Shown: piece by piece, positions 15,885-24,820 of the stretch | How the letters are laid out: each line of letters begins with the position of its first letter | Position numbering within the stretch: position 1 is the first letter of the stretch | NCBI GenBank assembly: GCA_018702955.1 | Contig: JABJEK010000076.1 | Span: forward strand, 1-35,786 | Direction: 5' to 3' | DNA length: 35,786 nt | Source: Rhodospirillaceae bacterium | GTDB lineage: Bacteria; Pseudomonadota; Alphaproteobacteria; UBA6615 | Position numbers and translations under genes: made by a program | Notes under the pieces: model-generated | What the model saw: only the letters and a program-made list of their open reading frames with translations | What the model was told of the DNA's origin: nothing | Database searches by the model: none

Positions 15885-18299
15885 ATGCTTCGTTGGTTAG
15901 GATATCTCGCGGGATTGGCCGTCGTCGGCGCGCTGCTGGTGGTCGGCGGCGTGCTGTGGGTGTTCTGGGAGTTTGGCCGGGACCTTCCGGACTACACCCA
16001 GCTGGCTGACTATCAGCCGCCGGTCACCACACGCGTGCATGCCGGTGACGGCAGCCTGTTGGCCGAGTATGCCGTCCAGCGGCGTGTTTTTGTGCCGGTG
16101 TCGTCGATGCCGACCTTGGTCAAAGAGGCGTTTCTTTCTGCGGAAGACAAGAATTTCTACAAGCACCCCGGCGTCGATGTGACTGGCGTGATGCGCGCCG
16201 TCGTATCGAATATTCGTAATCTCGGTTCTGGTCGTCGTCCCGAAGGGGCCTCGACGATCACCCAACAGGTGGCGCAGAATTTCCTGCTGACCAAGGAAGT
16301 CTCGCTTGATCGAAAAGTTCGCGAAGCGATCCTTTCTTTTCGAATGGAACGTGCGTTTTCGAAGGAAGAGATTCTCGAGCTTTACCTGAACGAGATCTAT
16401 CTCGGCTTCGGTGCCTACGGGGTGGCGTCGGCGGCGCTGAACTATTTCGGAAAACCGCTCGACCAACTGACGGCGGACGAAGCGGCATTTTTGGCGGCAT
16501 TGCCGAAGGCGCCGAACAACTACCATCCGCTGCGTAAAAATGCGGCGGCGGTGGCGCGGCGTAACTACGTGTTGGGCCGCATGGCGGAAGATGGCGCCCT
16601 CTCGTCGCTGGAGGCGGAAGAGCTTCGCCAACGCCCGATTAACGTTGTCCAACAGGACGAGGGAGCCTTCGTCGAGGCGCCCTATTTTGCCGAAGAAGTG
16701 CGGCGCGAATTGGTCGACCGGTTCGGGGATGGTGCGCTGTACGAGGGTGGCCTGTCGGTGCGCACGACGCTGGATCCGCACCTTCAGCGTATCGCCCAGC
16801 TTGCCTTGCGCAACGGTTTGATCGCCTACGACCGCAGGCACGGTTGGCGCGGCCCTGTTACTCGGTTGAAGGACCCGGCCGCGTGGCAGACCGCGTTGCC
16901 GGAGATCAAGCATCCGCCGGGCTCGGGTGACTGGCAACTCGCCGCCGTGGTCGCGGTTGAGCCCGCAAACGCCTCGATTGGGTTTGTCGACGGAACGCTG
17001 GGGTCGGTGCCGCTCGCGGAGTTGCGTTGGGCACGCGCCTGGCTGCCGGGGCAAAAACGCGGCGCGTCCGTCAAGGCGGCCGATCAGGTGTTGGCGGCAG
17101 GCGATGTGGTGTTGGTCTCCACCGTCACGGAGGATTCCGAGGCCAAGCCGTATCCTGCCGGCACGTTCCGGCTTGAGCAGATCCCCGAAATTAATGGTGC
17201 GGTCGTGGCGCTCGATCCGCATACCGGCCGTGTCCTTGCGATGACCGGTGGGCTCGATTTCCGGGCCAGTGAATTCAACCGCGCGACCCAGGCGTGGCGC
17301 CAGCCGGGCTCGGCGTTCAAGCCGGTGGTCTACATGGCCGCGCTGGACAGTGGGTTTACGCCTTCGACCCGTATCCTGGATGCGCCCTTCGTGATCGATC
17401 AGGGCCCCGGGCAGGGCAAGTGGAAGCCGGCCAACTACACGAACAAGTTTTACGGGCCGAGCCCGATGCGCCTGGGGATCGAGAAATCCCGCAATCTCAT
17501 GACCGTGCGCCTGGCGCAAACGATCGGCATGGAGCAGGTGGCGACATATGCGGAACGGCTGAAAGTTGTCGATCACCTGCCGCGCCAGCTCAGCATGTCG
17601 ATCGGGGCGGGAGAGACGACGCTGATGCGTCTGGTCGCGGCCTATGCGACGGTCGTCAATGGCGGCAAGCAGATCACCCCGACCCTGATCGACCGGATAC
17701 AGGACCGGAACGGCATGACGACGTTCCGCCACGATGAGCGACCATGTGCGAATTGCACCGTCGAAGCGTGGGCCGACCAGCCGCCGCCGACCTTGCCCGA
17801 TCCCCGTGCGCGGTTGATCCAGCCGGGTACGGCGTACCAGATGGTATCGATGCTCCAGGGAGTGGTGGATCGTGGGACGGGCCGCCGTATCGGTCAATTG
17901 AAGTTGCCGCTCGCAGGCAAGACCGGCACGACGAACGAATCGCTCGATACCTGGTTCATCGGATTCTCGCCGGACCTCGCTGTCGGTGTCTTTGTCGGGT
18001 TCGATACGCCGCGCACATTGGGTAAACGCGAGACGGGCTCGTCCGTGCCCGCGCCGATCTTCAAGGACTTCATGGCGCGCGCGCTGGAGGGCAAGCCCGT
18101 CATCCCGTTCCGTGTGCCGCCGGACATCCGCCTCGTGCGTGTAAACCCCGAAACCGGACTGGTGGCGCTGCCCGGCGAACGCGCAACCATTCTTGAGGCG
18201 TTCAAGCCCGGCACCGCGCCGCGGGAGTTCGGCTCGATCATTGGCGAGGATTTGGGGCGGGGCGTGAATACGGGTGGTCCGCGGCGCGGTATTTACTGA
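15885..18299 (+). CDS. mrcA: Penicillin-binding protein 1A (bifunctional class A PBP)
   Basis: The 804-residue protein has one N-terminal membrane helix (LAGLAVVGALLVVGGVLWVFW). The GT51 glycosyltransferase domain has Glu87 in SAEDKNFYKHPGVD and the motifs GASTITQQVAQNFLL and LNEIYLGFGAYGVASAALNYFGK. An OB-like insert lies at about 310-430. The transpeptidase domain carries Ser476 in QPGSAFKPV (SxxK), SRN in EKSRNLM, and KTGT with Lys679. It polymerises and crosslinks peptidoglycan in the periplasm. The length fits the family, and the gene order amidase-PBP1A-prfB is one I associate with alphaproteobacteria. GGAA upstream of ATG 15885 is a modest Shine-Dalgarno. Confidence 0.96.
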   Translation: MLRWLGYLAGLAVVGALLVVGGVLWVFWEFGRDLPDYTQLADYQPPVTTRVHAGDGSLLAEYAVQRRVFVPVSSMPTLVKEAFLSAEDKNFYKHPGVDVTGVMRAVVSNIRNLGSGRRPEGASTITQQVAQNFLLTKEVSLDRKVREAILSFRMERAFSKEEILELYLNEIYLGFGAYGVASAALNYFGKPLDQLTADEAAFLAALPKAPNNYHPLRKNAAAVARRNYVLGRMAEDGALSSLEAEELRQRPINVVQQDEGAFVEAPYFAEEVRRELVDRFGDGALYEGGLSVRTTLDPHLQRIAQLALRNGLIAYDRRHGWRGPVTRLKDPAAWQTALPEIKHPPGSGDWQLAAVVAVEPANASIGFVDGTLGSVPLAELRWARAWLPGQKRGASVKAADQVLAAGDVVLVSTVTEDSEAKPYPAGTFRLEQIPEINGAVVALDPHTGRVLAMTGGLDFRASEFNRATQAWRQPGSAFKPVVYMAALDSGFTPSTRILDAPFVIDQGPGQGKWKPANYTNKFYGPSPMRLGIEKSRNLMTVRLAQTIGMEQVATYAERLKVVDHLPRQLSMSIGAGETTLMRLVAAYATVVNGGKQITPTLIDRIQDRNGMTTFRHDERPCANCTVEAWADQPPPTLPDPRARLIQPGTAYQMVSMLQGVVDRGTGRRIGQLKLPLAGKTGTTNESLDTWFIGFSPDLAVGVFVGFDTPRTLGKRETGSSVPAPIFKDFMARALEGKPVIPFRVPPDIRLVRVNPETGLVALPGERATILEAFKPGTAPREFGSIIGEDLGRGVNTGGPRRGIY

Positions 18300-18319
18300 T
18301 TGCGCTATTGACCCGTGTA

Positions 18320-18341
18320 TCGCGAACGCTAGGCTTCGCGA
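18320..18341. repeat. Perfect inverted repeat upstream of prfB
   Basis: TCGCGAA (18320-18326) and TTCGCGA (18335-18341) form a 7-bp perfect dyad around an 8-bp spacer. No T-tract follows, so it is not a classic terminator. It overlaps a possible weak prfB promoter (TTGACC at 18308-18313, TAGGCT at 18330-18335, 16-bp spacing). Confidence 0.5.
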
Positions 18342-18383
18342 AATGAACCGCCGGACCCGGCAACCGTCTCAGTGGATTTCAAA

Positions 18384-19530
18384 ATGCGCGCAGAAATCAG
18401 TCATCTGGTCGAGGGAATTAACTCGTCTCTGAACCTCATGCGGAGGCATCTTTGACTGGGATAACGCACTCACGCGCCTCGAGACGCTGAACGCCGAAGC
18501 CGAAGATCCGGCGCTTTGGGACGATCAGGAGCGGGCGCAGAAAATTCTGCGAGATCGCACCCGGTTGGAGAAGTCCATCGAGGAAGTGCGCGGCCTGGAG
18601 CAGGAGCTCGACGACGCGGCCACGCTGATCGAGCTCGGTGAGGCGGAAGGTGACGGAGATGTCGTTGCCGAGGGTGAATCGGTCATCGAATCCCTGCAGC
18701 GGCGCGCAGAAAAGCTTGAGTTGGAGAGCCTTCTGTCCGGCGAGGCCGATGGCAATGATTGCTACATGGAAATCAACGCGGGTGCCGGTGGGACCGAGTC
18801 CCAGGACTGGGCCGAGATGCTGGTGCGCATGTATCTGCGCTGGGCCGAGGCGCATGATTACAAGGTCGAATGGATCGAGGAGAGCGCCGGCGAGGAGGCG
18901 GGTCTCAAATCCGCGACGTTCCGGATTGTCGGTCCCAACGCCTACGGTTGGCTAAAGACCGAATCCGGGGTGCATCGCCTGGTTCGTATTTCACCTTTCG
19001 ACAGCCAGTCGCGCCGGCACACAAGCTTTGCCTCGGCCTGGGTCTACCCCGTGATCGATGACGCGATCGAGATTGAAGTCGAGGACAAGGATTTGCGGGT
19101 CGACACCTATCGCGCGTCGGGGGCTGGCGGCCAGCATGTGAACAAGACCGACAGCGCGGTCCGGCTCACCCATTTGCCCACGGGCATCGTGGTGCAGTGT
19201 CAGAATGACCGCTCACAGCATCGCAACCGGGCTCAGGCGATGGCGATGATGCGCGCGCGTCTGTACGAGCATGAAATGCAGAAGCGCGAGGAAGAGGCCC
19301 AGGCGGAGCAGGACACGAAGACCGATATCGGCTGGGGCCATCAAATCAGGTCCTATGTGCTGCACCCGTACCAGATGGTGAAGGATCTACGGACGAACGT
19401 TGAATCCGGGAATGCCCAGGCCGTGCTCGATGGCGACATCGACAAATATCTGGAGGCCTCGCTGGCGGCCCAGCTCGGCAAGGGTGAGGGCGCCGCTGAG
19501 GGCGATGGTGGCGAAGCCGACGCCGGCTAA
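18384..19530 (+). CDS. prfB: Peptide chain release factor 2, expressed by programmed +1 frameshift
   Basis: The gene is in two frames. Frame one starts at ATG 18384 and reads 23 codons ([16 protein letters not shown]...RRHL) to an in-frame TGA at 18453-18455. The rest begins at GAC 18454 in the +1 frame ([19 protein letters not shown]) and runs to TAA at 19530, giving 381 residues. The motif SPF (203-205) recognises UGA/UAA stops and GGQ (248-250) triggers peptide release; both sit close to their E. coli positions. Because RF2 itself reads UGA, low RF2 favours the frameshift and raises its own synthesis. A reading that begins only at 18565 would lose the conserved N-terminus. The stop overlaps the stop of the convergent transporter gene. 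Confidence 0.95.
18441..18456 (+). promoter_or_regulatory. prfB programmed frameshift site
   Basis: The slippery heptamer CTTTGAC (18450-18456) is preceded by GGAGG (18442-18446) at the 3-nt spacing used by the classical RF2 recoding site. The GGAGG pairs with 16S rRNA and strains the ribosome, the tRNA on CTT slips to TTT, and reading resumes at GAC. All three parts of the known signal are present: SD-like element, CTT and TGA followed by C. Confidence 0.95.
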
Positions 19531-20480
19531 ACGGCGTGTTTTTCGACGCGGCGCGTCGACAGGAAAATGCCGGGCAGGATCAGTGCCGCGCCGGCGAAAT
19601 GGTACGGCTCCAGCGTTTCGCCCAGCAATATCCATCCGAACAAGGCGGCGTAGCTCGGTGCGAGGTAGAGAATAAGACCCGTCGACCCCGCACCCAGTGA
19701 GCGCTGGATGCGCGCATAGCCCAGATAGGCCCCCAGCCCCGGGACGATGGCGACGATCAGGACCGCAGCGATGGTTTCAGTATTCATCGTCGGCACGATC
19801 CCCTGGATGGTCTCCGCGAGATAGAACGGCAGCAGCGCCAACGCGCCAAACAACATTGTCGCGGAAAACCGGACCCGGTTGGGCAGTGTTCCGGGTCGGT
19901 GGCGAAGCATGACCGAGTAGATCGCCCAGGCGAGAGCGGAACACACGATCCACATATCGCCCGGGACGAAGGTGAGGGAGCGCAGCGCACCCGCGTCTCC
20001 TCGAAACACGATAATCAGAACCCCGCAGAGCGAAATGAAAATTCCTGATGCCTTCGCCCGTCCCATCGGTTCGCCATATATGAGTGTGGAAGCACCCGCG
20101 ATGATGATGGGGGCGGTTCCGAAGATCAGCCCGATATTCGTGGCGCTGGTCGTGTCGGCACCGATATAGACGAAGGCCCCGCAGATCCCCATGCCGAGAA
20201 TGCCGAGCACGAGAAGATCACGCCATTCCGCGGCGATTGCGGCGCGGTGGCGCCAGAGATCCGGGCCGACAACAGGCAGAAAAATCAGGAATGCAAGCAT
20301 CCAGCGCCAGTAGGCCAACGCAAACGGCGGCACCGTATCGTGCACGGCACGCGCGACGATGACGTTGGTCGTGAACAGGGCGGGGACGATGAACAACAAA
20401 ATCATCGCCAGCGATCGTTCGCGCTGCAAAGCCGCGTCGCGAGTCTCGCTTGCAGAGGGTTCGTTGTCGGGGGTGTTCAC
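19527..20480 (-). CDS. DMT superfamily transporter, EamA domains
   Basis: This 317-residue protein has about ten hydrophobic segments in two EamA repeats, for example [21 protein letters not shown] near the N-terminus and [21 protein letters not shown] near the end. The motif [20 protein letters not shown] with Pro and Gly is typical of this drug/metabolite exporter family. The substrate cannot be predicted. It starts with GTG at 20480, inside the stop of the DUF455 gene (GTGA overlap), so it should be co-translated with that gene. Its TAG stop overlaps the prfB TAA on the other strand by 3 bases. Confidence 0.88.
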   Translation of the reverse strand: MNTPDNEPSASETRDAALQRERSLAMILLFIVPALFTTNVIVARAVHDTVPPFALAYWRWMLAFLIFLPVVGPDLWRHRAAIAAEWRDLLVLGILGMGICGAFVYIGADTTSATNIGLIFGTAPIIIAGASTLIYGEPMGRAKASGIFISLCGVLIIVFRGDAGALRSLTFVPGDMWIVCSALAWAIYSVMLRHRPGTLPNRVRFSATMLFGALALLPFYLAETIQGIVPTMNTETIAAVLIVAIVPGLGAYLGYARIQRSLGAGSTGLILYLAPSYAALFGWILLGETLEPYHFAGAALILPGIFLSTRRVEKHAV

Positions 20481-21325
20481 GTCTCGGACACCGTGAGGTA
20501 CCAGTCCTGCGGCAGGCCTGCTGCGTCCCGGGCCTCGATGTTGAAGGGCGGCTTGAGGGCGCCGCGGAAATGCCGCTCAACCAGGTCACGCCAATGGCTT
20601 AGCGCGTCCAGCCCGAGGCGCCCGCATTCAAATTCGAACCAGCGATGGCCAATTTCGACATGACCGATCTCGTCGCGATAGATGATCTCGAGCATTGCCG
20701 CAGATTCTTCGTCGTCCACCCCGCGCAGCTTGGTGATCATCATCGGTGTCACATCGAGGCCGCGGGCTTCGAGTACGAGGGGCACCACCGCCAGCCGCGC
20801 CGCCAGGTCATGGCGGGTCTCGATTGCGGAATCCCAGAGCCCGTCATGGGCTGGAAGGTCGCCATACGCGGCGTCAAAATCCGATAACCGGTCGGCGAGC
20901 AGACCGAAATGCTTGGCTTCTTCGTCCGCGACCAGAACCCAGTCGTCATAGAACTCGCGGGGCAGATCGCGACCGCTGAACCGCGCGATGATGTCCCATG
21001 CCAGGTCGACCGCATTCAGTTCGATATGGGCGAGCGCGTGAAGCTGGGCAATCCGACCGGCTGTCCCGCGGTTGATCTTTCGCCGCGGCACGTCGGCGGG
21101 TTGCAGCAAGGCGGGCTTGGTCGGACGTTGCGGGCGGTCGGGCGGCGGCGTGTCGCCGACCAGCGTGATCCGGGCGTCACGCCATTGTGCGGCAAACGCA
21201 GCCGTTGCGGTGCATTTCGCGTGTGCGTTCGCCGTGCCCAGCACCGTGTTGGCGGCATCGACGAGAGAGCTTGCGGTGTGAACGGCCCGGGTCGCCGAAA
21301 GTGCAGTTTCCGTAACGCCGCTCAA
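20477..21325 (-). CDS. DUF455 ferritin-like diiron protein of unknown function
   Basis: The 282-residue product matches the DUF455 family. Its helices carry a textbook diiron ligand set: Glu102 (HIELNAVDLAWD), Glu136 and His139 (EEAKH), Glu186 (LVLEARGLD), and Glu219 and His222 (DEIGH). This arrangement resembles MiaE and other ferritin-like oxygenases or oxidases. It would be cytoplasmic because no signal or membrane segment is visible. The TTG start at 21325 overlaps the bcp stop (TTGA); no ATG is available near the N-terminus. The reaction is unknown. The link with a thiol peroxidase (bcp) suggests a role with oxygen or peroxides, which is inference. Confidence 0.85.
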   Translation of the reverse strand: MSGVTETALSATRAVHTASSLVDAANTVLGTANAHAKCTATAAFAAQWRDARITLVGDTPPPDRPQRPTKPALLQPADVPRRKINRGTAGRIAQLHALAHIELNAVDLAWDIIARFSGRDLPREFYDDWVLVADEEAKHFGLLADRLSDFDAAYGDLPAHDGLWDSAIETRHDLAARLAVVPLVLEARGLDVTPMMITKLRGVDDEESAAMLEIIYRDEIGHVEIGHRWFEFECGRLGLDALSHWRDLVERHFRGALKPPFNIEARDAAGLPQDWYLTVSET

Positions 21326-21786
21326 AGCGCTTTCACGGCCTCAAGCACGTCTTCTGCATGGCCTTTGACCTTCACCTTGCGCCAGATCTTTCGCACCACG
21401 CCCTTTGCGTCGATCAGGAATGTCGCGCGCTCGATGCCCATGAACTTGCGGCCGTACATGTTTTTTTCGACCCAGACGCCGTAGCGCTCGCACACATCCC
21501 CGTCTTCATCGCTCACGAGAGAGAATGGCAATTCATGCTTGGCCTTGAAGTTGTCGTGCCGCTTCACGCTGTCTTTTGAAACACCAACGATCTCGGCGTC
21601 GATTTTCGAGAAGTCCGGCGTCAGATCGCGGAAATCGCAGGCTTCGGTGGTGCAGCCAGGGGTCGAATCCTTCGGGTAAAAATAGAGAATGACCGGGCGG
21701 CCCTTCAAATCCTTCAGGGCCAACTTGCCGTCACCGTCGGTCGGCATCGAAAATGCGGGCGCTTTGCCGCCTTCCTTCACGCTCAT
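21322..21786 (-). CDS. bcp: Thioredoxin-dependent peroxiredoxin, BCP/PrxQ type
   Basis: The 154-residue protein has the peroxiredoxin core PVILYFYPKDSTPGCTTEAC, with peroxidatic Cys45 and resolving Cys50 five residues on, the pattern of atypical 2-Cys BCP enzymes. It reduces hydrogen and organic peroxides in the cytoplasm with electrons from thioredoxin. Length and motifs are normal for the family. The ATG at 21786 overlaps the glnE stop (ATGA) and its own TGA overlaps the TTG start of the DUF455 gene. It is therefore the second gene of a tightly coupled four-gene unit. Confidence 0.96.
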   Translation of the reverse strand: MSVKEGGKAPAFSMPTDGDGKLALKDLKGRPVILYFYPKDSTPGCTTEACDFRDLTPDFSKIDAEIVGVSKDSVKRHDNFKAKHELPFSLVSDEDGDVCERYGVWVEKNMYGRKFMGIERATFLIDAKGVVRKIWRKVKVKGHAEDVLEAVKAL

Positions 21787-24700
21787 TTCTCTGTGTCTCC
21801 GGTTTGTTGGCCGTCCCGAGAGGCTGTTACAGCGCTCGCAGGGTCGGCGATGATCGTCTTGAAGTGAATATATGTACGTTTCGCCGTTTCGCGGACAAGC
21901 GCGTCGAGCGTTTCGTAATTATCGACGCCGGCGGCATCCGCCAGTTTCTGCTGCAAAGGCCGGGGGAAGTTTACCGGATCATGGCTTCCCTCAAGGGTAA
22001 GCCGGAGCAAACCCTGAAGGCGTCGCCAGAGGCAGGTCGCTTCAATCAAGTCTTCGGCGATGCCGGATTCGAGACACCCGGCATCGCGAAGTTTTGCGAA
22101 CGCGGCCGACGTGCCCGTGTCGAGAATTTCCGGTTTGTCGTGGGCGTGGCGGAGTTGCAGATACTGGGCGATGAACTCACAATCGACCAGGCCGCCGCGC
22201 ACATGCTTGACGCTCCAGGCGTTGTCCGTGCCGTTCTCTTTCGCCATTCGCTCGCGCATCTCCGCCACGGCGACAAGCAGGTCATCGGCCGGGCGTTCGT
22301 TTGCGAGTGCGGTGCGTATCTCGGCTTCGATCCGTATTGTGAATTCGGGATCCGCACAGACCACGCGGGCACGGGTCAGCGCCAGATGTTCCCACGTCCA
22401 TGCGCTTTCACGCTGATATGCAGCAAAGCTTTCGAGGCTGACCGAGAGCGGCCCGGCATTGCCCGACGGCCGCAATCGCATATCGACTTCGTATAACCGT
22501 CCTTCACCGGTCAGTGCGGTCATGGCGTTGACGACCCGCTGTCCGAGGCGCTGGTAGTAGTGAGAGATGGACAGGGATTTGCGCCCGTCGGACATGACCG
22601 TTTCGTCCCGGTCGAGCGCAGGGCTGTCGTAAAGGAACACCAGATCGAGATCCGACGTGGCCGAGAGCTCTCGCCCGCCGAGTTTGCCGAGCGCAAGAAC
22701 GGCGAAACCGCTGCCAAGGCAATTCCCGTGCTGTAGTGTGAACTCGTTGAGTATCGGTGGCAGCAGTCCCTGGATGGCCGTATCGGCGATATCCGAGAAG
22801 GCAAGGTCGGCGCGATCGATATCGATCTTGTTGCGGAGGATCTGGACGCCGACCTGAAACTTTGCGTCATTCACCCAGCGGCGCGCGATGTCGTGAACAT
22901 CCTGCATGTCGTTTGCCTGGGTCATGCGTTCGGAAAGATCCGCCGTCATCGCGGCTGCATCGGGCAGGCTGTCGAAGAAATCGGTGGCGAGGACACCATC
23001 GAGGAGCAACGGGTTCCGCCCGAGCCACTCGGCCATCCGAGGCGCGCCGCCGGTGATCTCGGCGACAAGGCTCAGCAATGAAGGATTGGCCTGAAACAGC
23101 GAAAAAAGCTGAACCCCGGCGGGTAAACCGGCGATCAATTCGTCGAAGCGCCGGAAGGCAACGTCCGGGTTCGCGGTGCCCGACAAGGCCGCCAGGATCA
23201 CCGGCATCAGCTCGGTCAGGATTTCGCGCGAGCGCGTACTACGGGTCGCACGATGCCGCCCGGCGTGCCAGGCGCGGATCGCGGTCGAGATGGATTCCGG
23301 ATCGGAGAAGCCCATTTCACGCAACGTGGCGAGTGTATCCGGGTGATCGTCAGCACCGGTAAAGACCAGGGTGCCGCCGCCGCCGAGCGGTTCGGATTCC
23401 TCGAACAGCTCTGCATAATGGCTCTCGACCGTGCGCAGGGTGCGCATCAGTTCCGCCTCGAAGCTTTCACGGTCGCCATAGCCCATGAACGCTGCCACGG
23501 CATCCAGGCCTTCGTCTGTGTCGGGCAGGCTGTGGGTTTGCTGGTCATCGACCATTTGCAGGCGATGTTCGAGCCGGCGCAGATATCGATAGGATTCGAT
23601 CATGTCCGTCGCGACGTCGGGTTCGACACGCCCCGCCGCGACGAGCGCCTCGATGGAGGAGACCGTGAAGGGTGATCGCAGGTCGGGGTCGCGACCACCC
23701 CAGATGAGCTGCTGCGTTTGCGTGAAGAACTCGACTTCACGAATGCCACCGCGGCCCAGTTTGACGTTGTGCCCGGCGATCGCGACGGTGCTGCCACCCT
23801 TGTGTGCGTGGATTTGTCGCTTGATCGACTGGATGTCCTCGATGGCGGCGAAATCCAGGTGCCGTCGCCACACGAAGGGTTGCAAGCTCTCCAGAAACCG
23901 ATGTCCCGCGGCGATATCGCCGGCCACAGGACGCGCCTTGATCATGGCCGCGCGCTCCCAGTTTTGCCCCAGGCTTTCATAATAGGTTTCGGCGGCAAAG
24001 GTGGAGAGCGCGACCGGGGTGGCGCCCGGGTCCGGTCGCAATCGCAGATCGGTACGAAAGACATAGCCTTCGCCGGTGCGCTCATCCATCAACTTGACGA
24101 GTTCGCGGGTCATGCGCACCAAATTCTGCTGCATTTTATCGGCGTCCGCCGCGGGCACCACTTCGTTGTCGTACAGCACGATCAGGTCGATATCGCTGGA
24201 GTAGTTGAGCTCGAACGCGCCGAGTTTGCCCATGCCGAGGACGATGTATCCGGAATCCGTTTCCGGAGAATCAAGATCCGGCAGTTGCAACCGGCCGCGC
24301 GCATGTTCTGCCGTCAGCAGATGACGGATCGCGGCGGACAGCGCAGCGCCGCAGAATTGGCTCAACCGTTCGGTGACGCTGGCCAGCGGCCAGTTGCCCG
24401 AGAGGTCGGCCAATGCCGTGAGAAGGGCGACGCGCCGCTTCGCGCGGCGCAACCCAATGCCGGTATCGGTAAAGCTTGCGGCCGGGTCCAGGGCGGCGAG
24501 ATCATGCATCACATTGTCGAATGCGTGTTCAAAGCCCCCATTGAAAATCACCGGCACAAACGCGATATCGCGGATGAGGCACTGGCCGAGGAAGCTGCTG
24601 TTCCCGAAGACGCCTTCGAGCAAGGCATGCATGGCTGGGTCTTCGGCCAAATCCGTGACGATTGCCGCGATGGCAGGGTCATCGGAATCGGCGGCCGCGT

Positions 24701-24788
24701 CTCGGAAGCGCTCCAGTCCCCTTTCCACCCTTTCGGGATCGGCGGGGCGGGGCAACTGGTCAGGGTATGGCGAGAATGCAAAGCTCAT
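21783..24788 (-). CDS. glnE: Bifunctional glutamine synthetase adenylyltransferase/adenylyl-removing enzyme
   Basis: The protein of about 1001 residues has two nucleotidyltransferase domains. The N-terminal one (deadenylylation) has GMGKLGAFELNYSSDIDL at 185-202 with Asp199 and Asp201. The C-terminal one (adenylylation) has LGKLGGRELSATSDLDLVFLYD with Asp713 and Asp715. It switches glutamine synthetase off or on according to PII state, so it belongs to cytoplasmic nitrogen control. An in-frame GTG at 24812 would add eight residues; the ATG at 24788 is the more ordinary start, but neither has a strong Shine-Dalgarno. bcp overlaps its stop by 4 nt. Only about 32 bp separate it from the divergent DUF3971 gene. 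Confidence 0.95.
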   Translation of the reverse strand: MSFAFSPYPDQLPRPADPERVERGLERFRDAAADSDDPAIAAIVTDLAEDPAMHALLEGVFGNSSFLGQCLIRDIAFVPVIFNGGFEHAFDNVMHDLAALDPAASFTDTGIGLRRAKRRVALLTALADLSGNWPLASVTERLSQFCGAALSAAIRHLLTAEHARGRLQLPDLDSPETDSGYIVLGMGKLGAFELNYSSDIDLIVLYDNEVVPAADADKMQQNLVRMTRELVKLMDERTGEGYVFRTDLRLRPDPGATPVALSTFAAETYYESLGQNWERAAMIKARPVAGDIAAGHRFLESLQPFVWRRHLDFAAIEDIQSIKRQIHAHKGGSTVAIAGHNVKLGRGGIREVEFFTQTQQLIWGGRDPDLRSPFTVSSIEALVAAGRVEPDVATDMIESYRYLRRLEHRLQMVDDQQTHSLPDTDEGLDAVAAFMGYGDRESFEAELMRTLRTVESHYAELFEESEPLGGGGTLVFTGADDHPDTLATLREMGFSDPESISTAIRAWHAGRHRATRSTRSREILTELMPVILAALSGTANPDVAFRRFDELIAGLPAGVQLFSLFQANPSLLSLVAEITGGAPRMAEWLGRNPLLLDGVLATDFFDSLPDAAAMTADLSERMTQANDMQDVHDIARRWVNDAKFQVGVQILRNKIDIDRADLAFSDIADTAIQGLLPPILNEFTLQHGNCLGSGFAVLALGKLGGRELSATSDLDLVFLYDSPALDRDETVMSDGRKSLSISHYYQRLGQRVVNAMTALTGEGRLYEVDMRLRPSGNAGPLSVSLESFAAYQRESAWTWEHLALTRARVVCADPEFTIRIEAEIRTALANERPADDLLVAVAEMRERMAKENGTDNAWSVKHVRGGLVDCEFIAQYLQLRHAHDKPEILDTGTSAAFAKLRDAGCLESGIAEDLIEATCLWRRLQGLLRLTLEGSHDPVNFPRPLQQKLADAAGVDNYETLDALVRETAKRTYIHFKTIIADPASAVTASRDGQQTGDTEK

Positions 24789-24820
24789 GAGGGCCGCTTG
24801 ATTTTCACGCACACTGCTGT

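Noticed and set aside
15897..17897. 666-codon open frame on the minus strand opposite PBP1A
   Set aside because: The composition (Arg/His/Gln-rich) is that of a shadow frame, and the plus strand carries a complete PBP1A with all catalytic motifs.
18320..18341. Rho-independent terminator after PBP1A
   Set aside because: The dyad has no T-tract on either side, so it does not fit an intrinsic terminator.
18565..19530. Reading prfB as an N-terminally truncated gene or pseudogene
   Set aside because: The upstream 23 codons plus CTTTGAC with GGAGG restore a complete RF2 through the known recoding mechanism.
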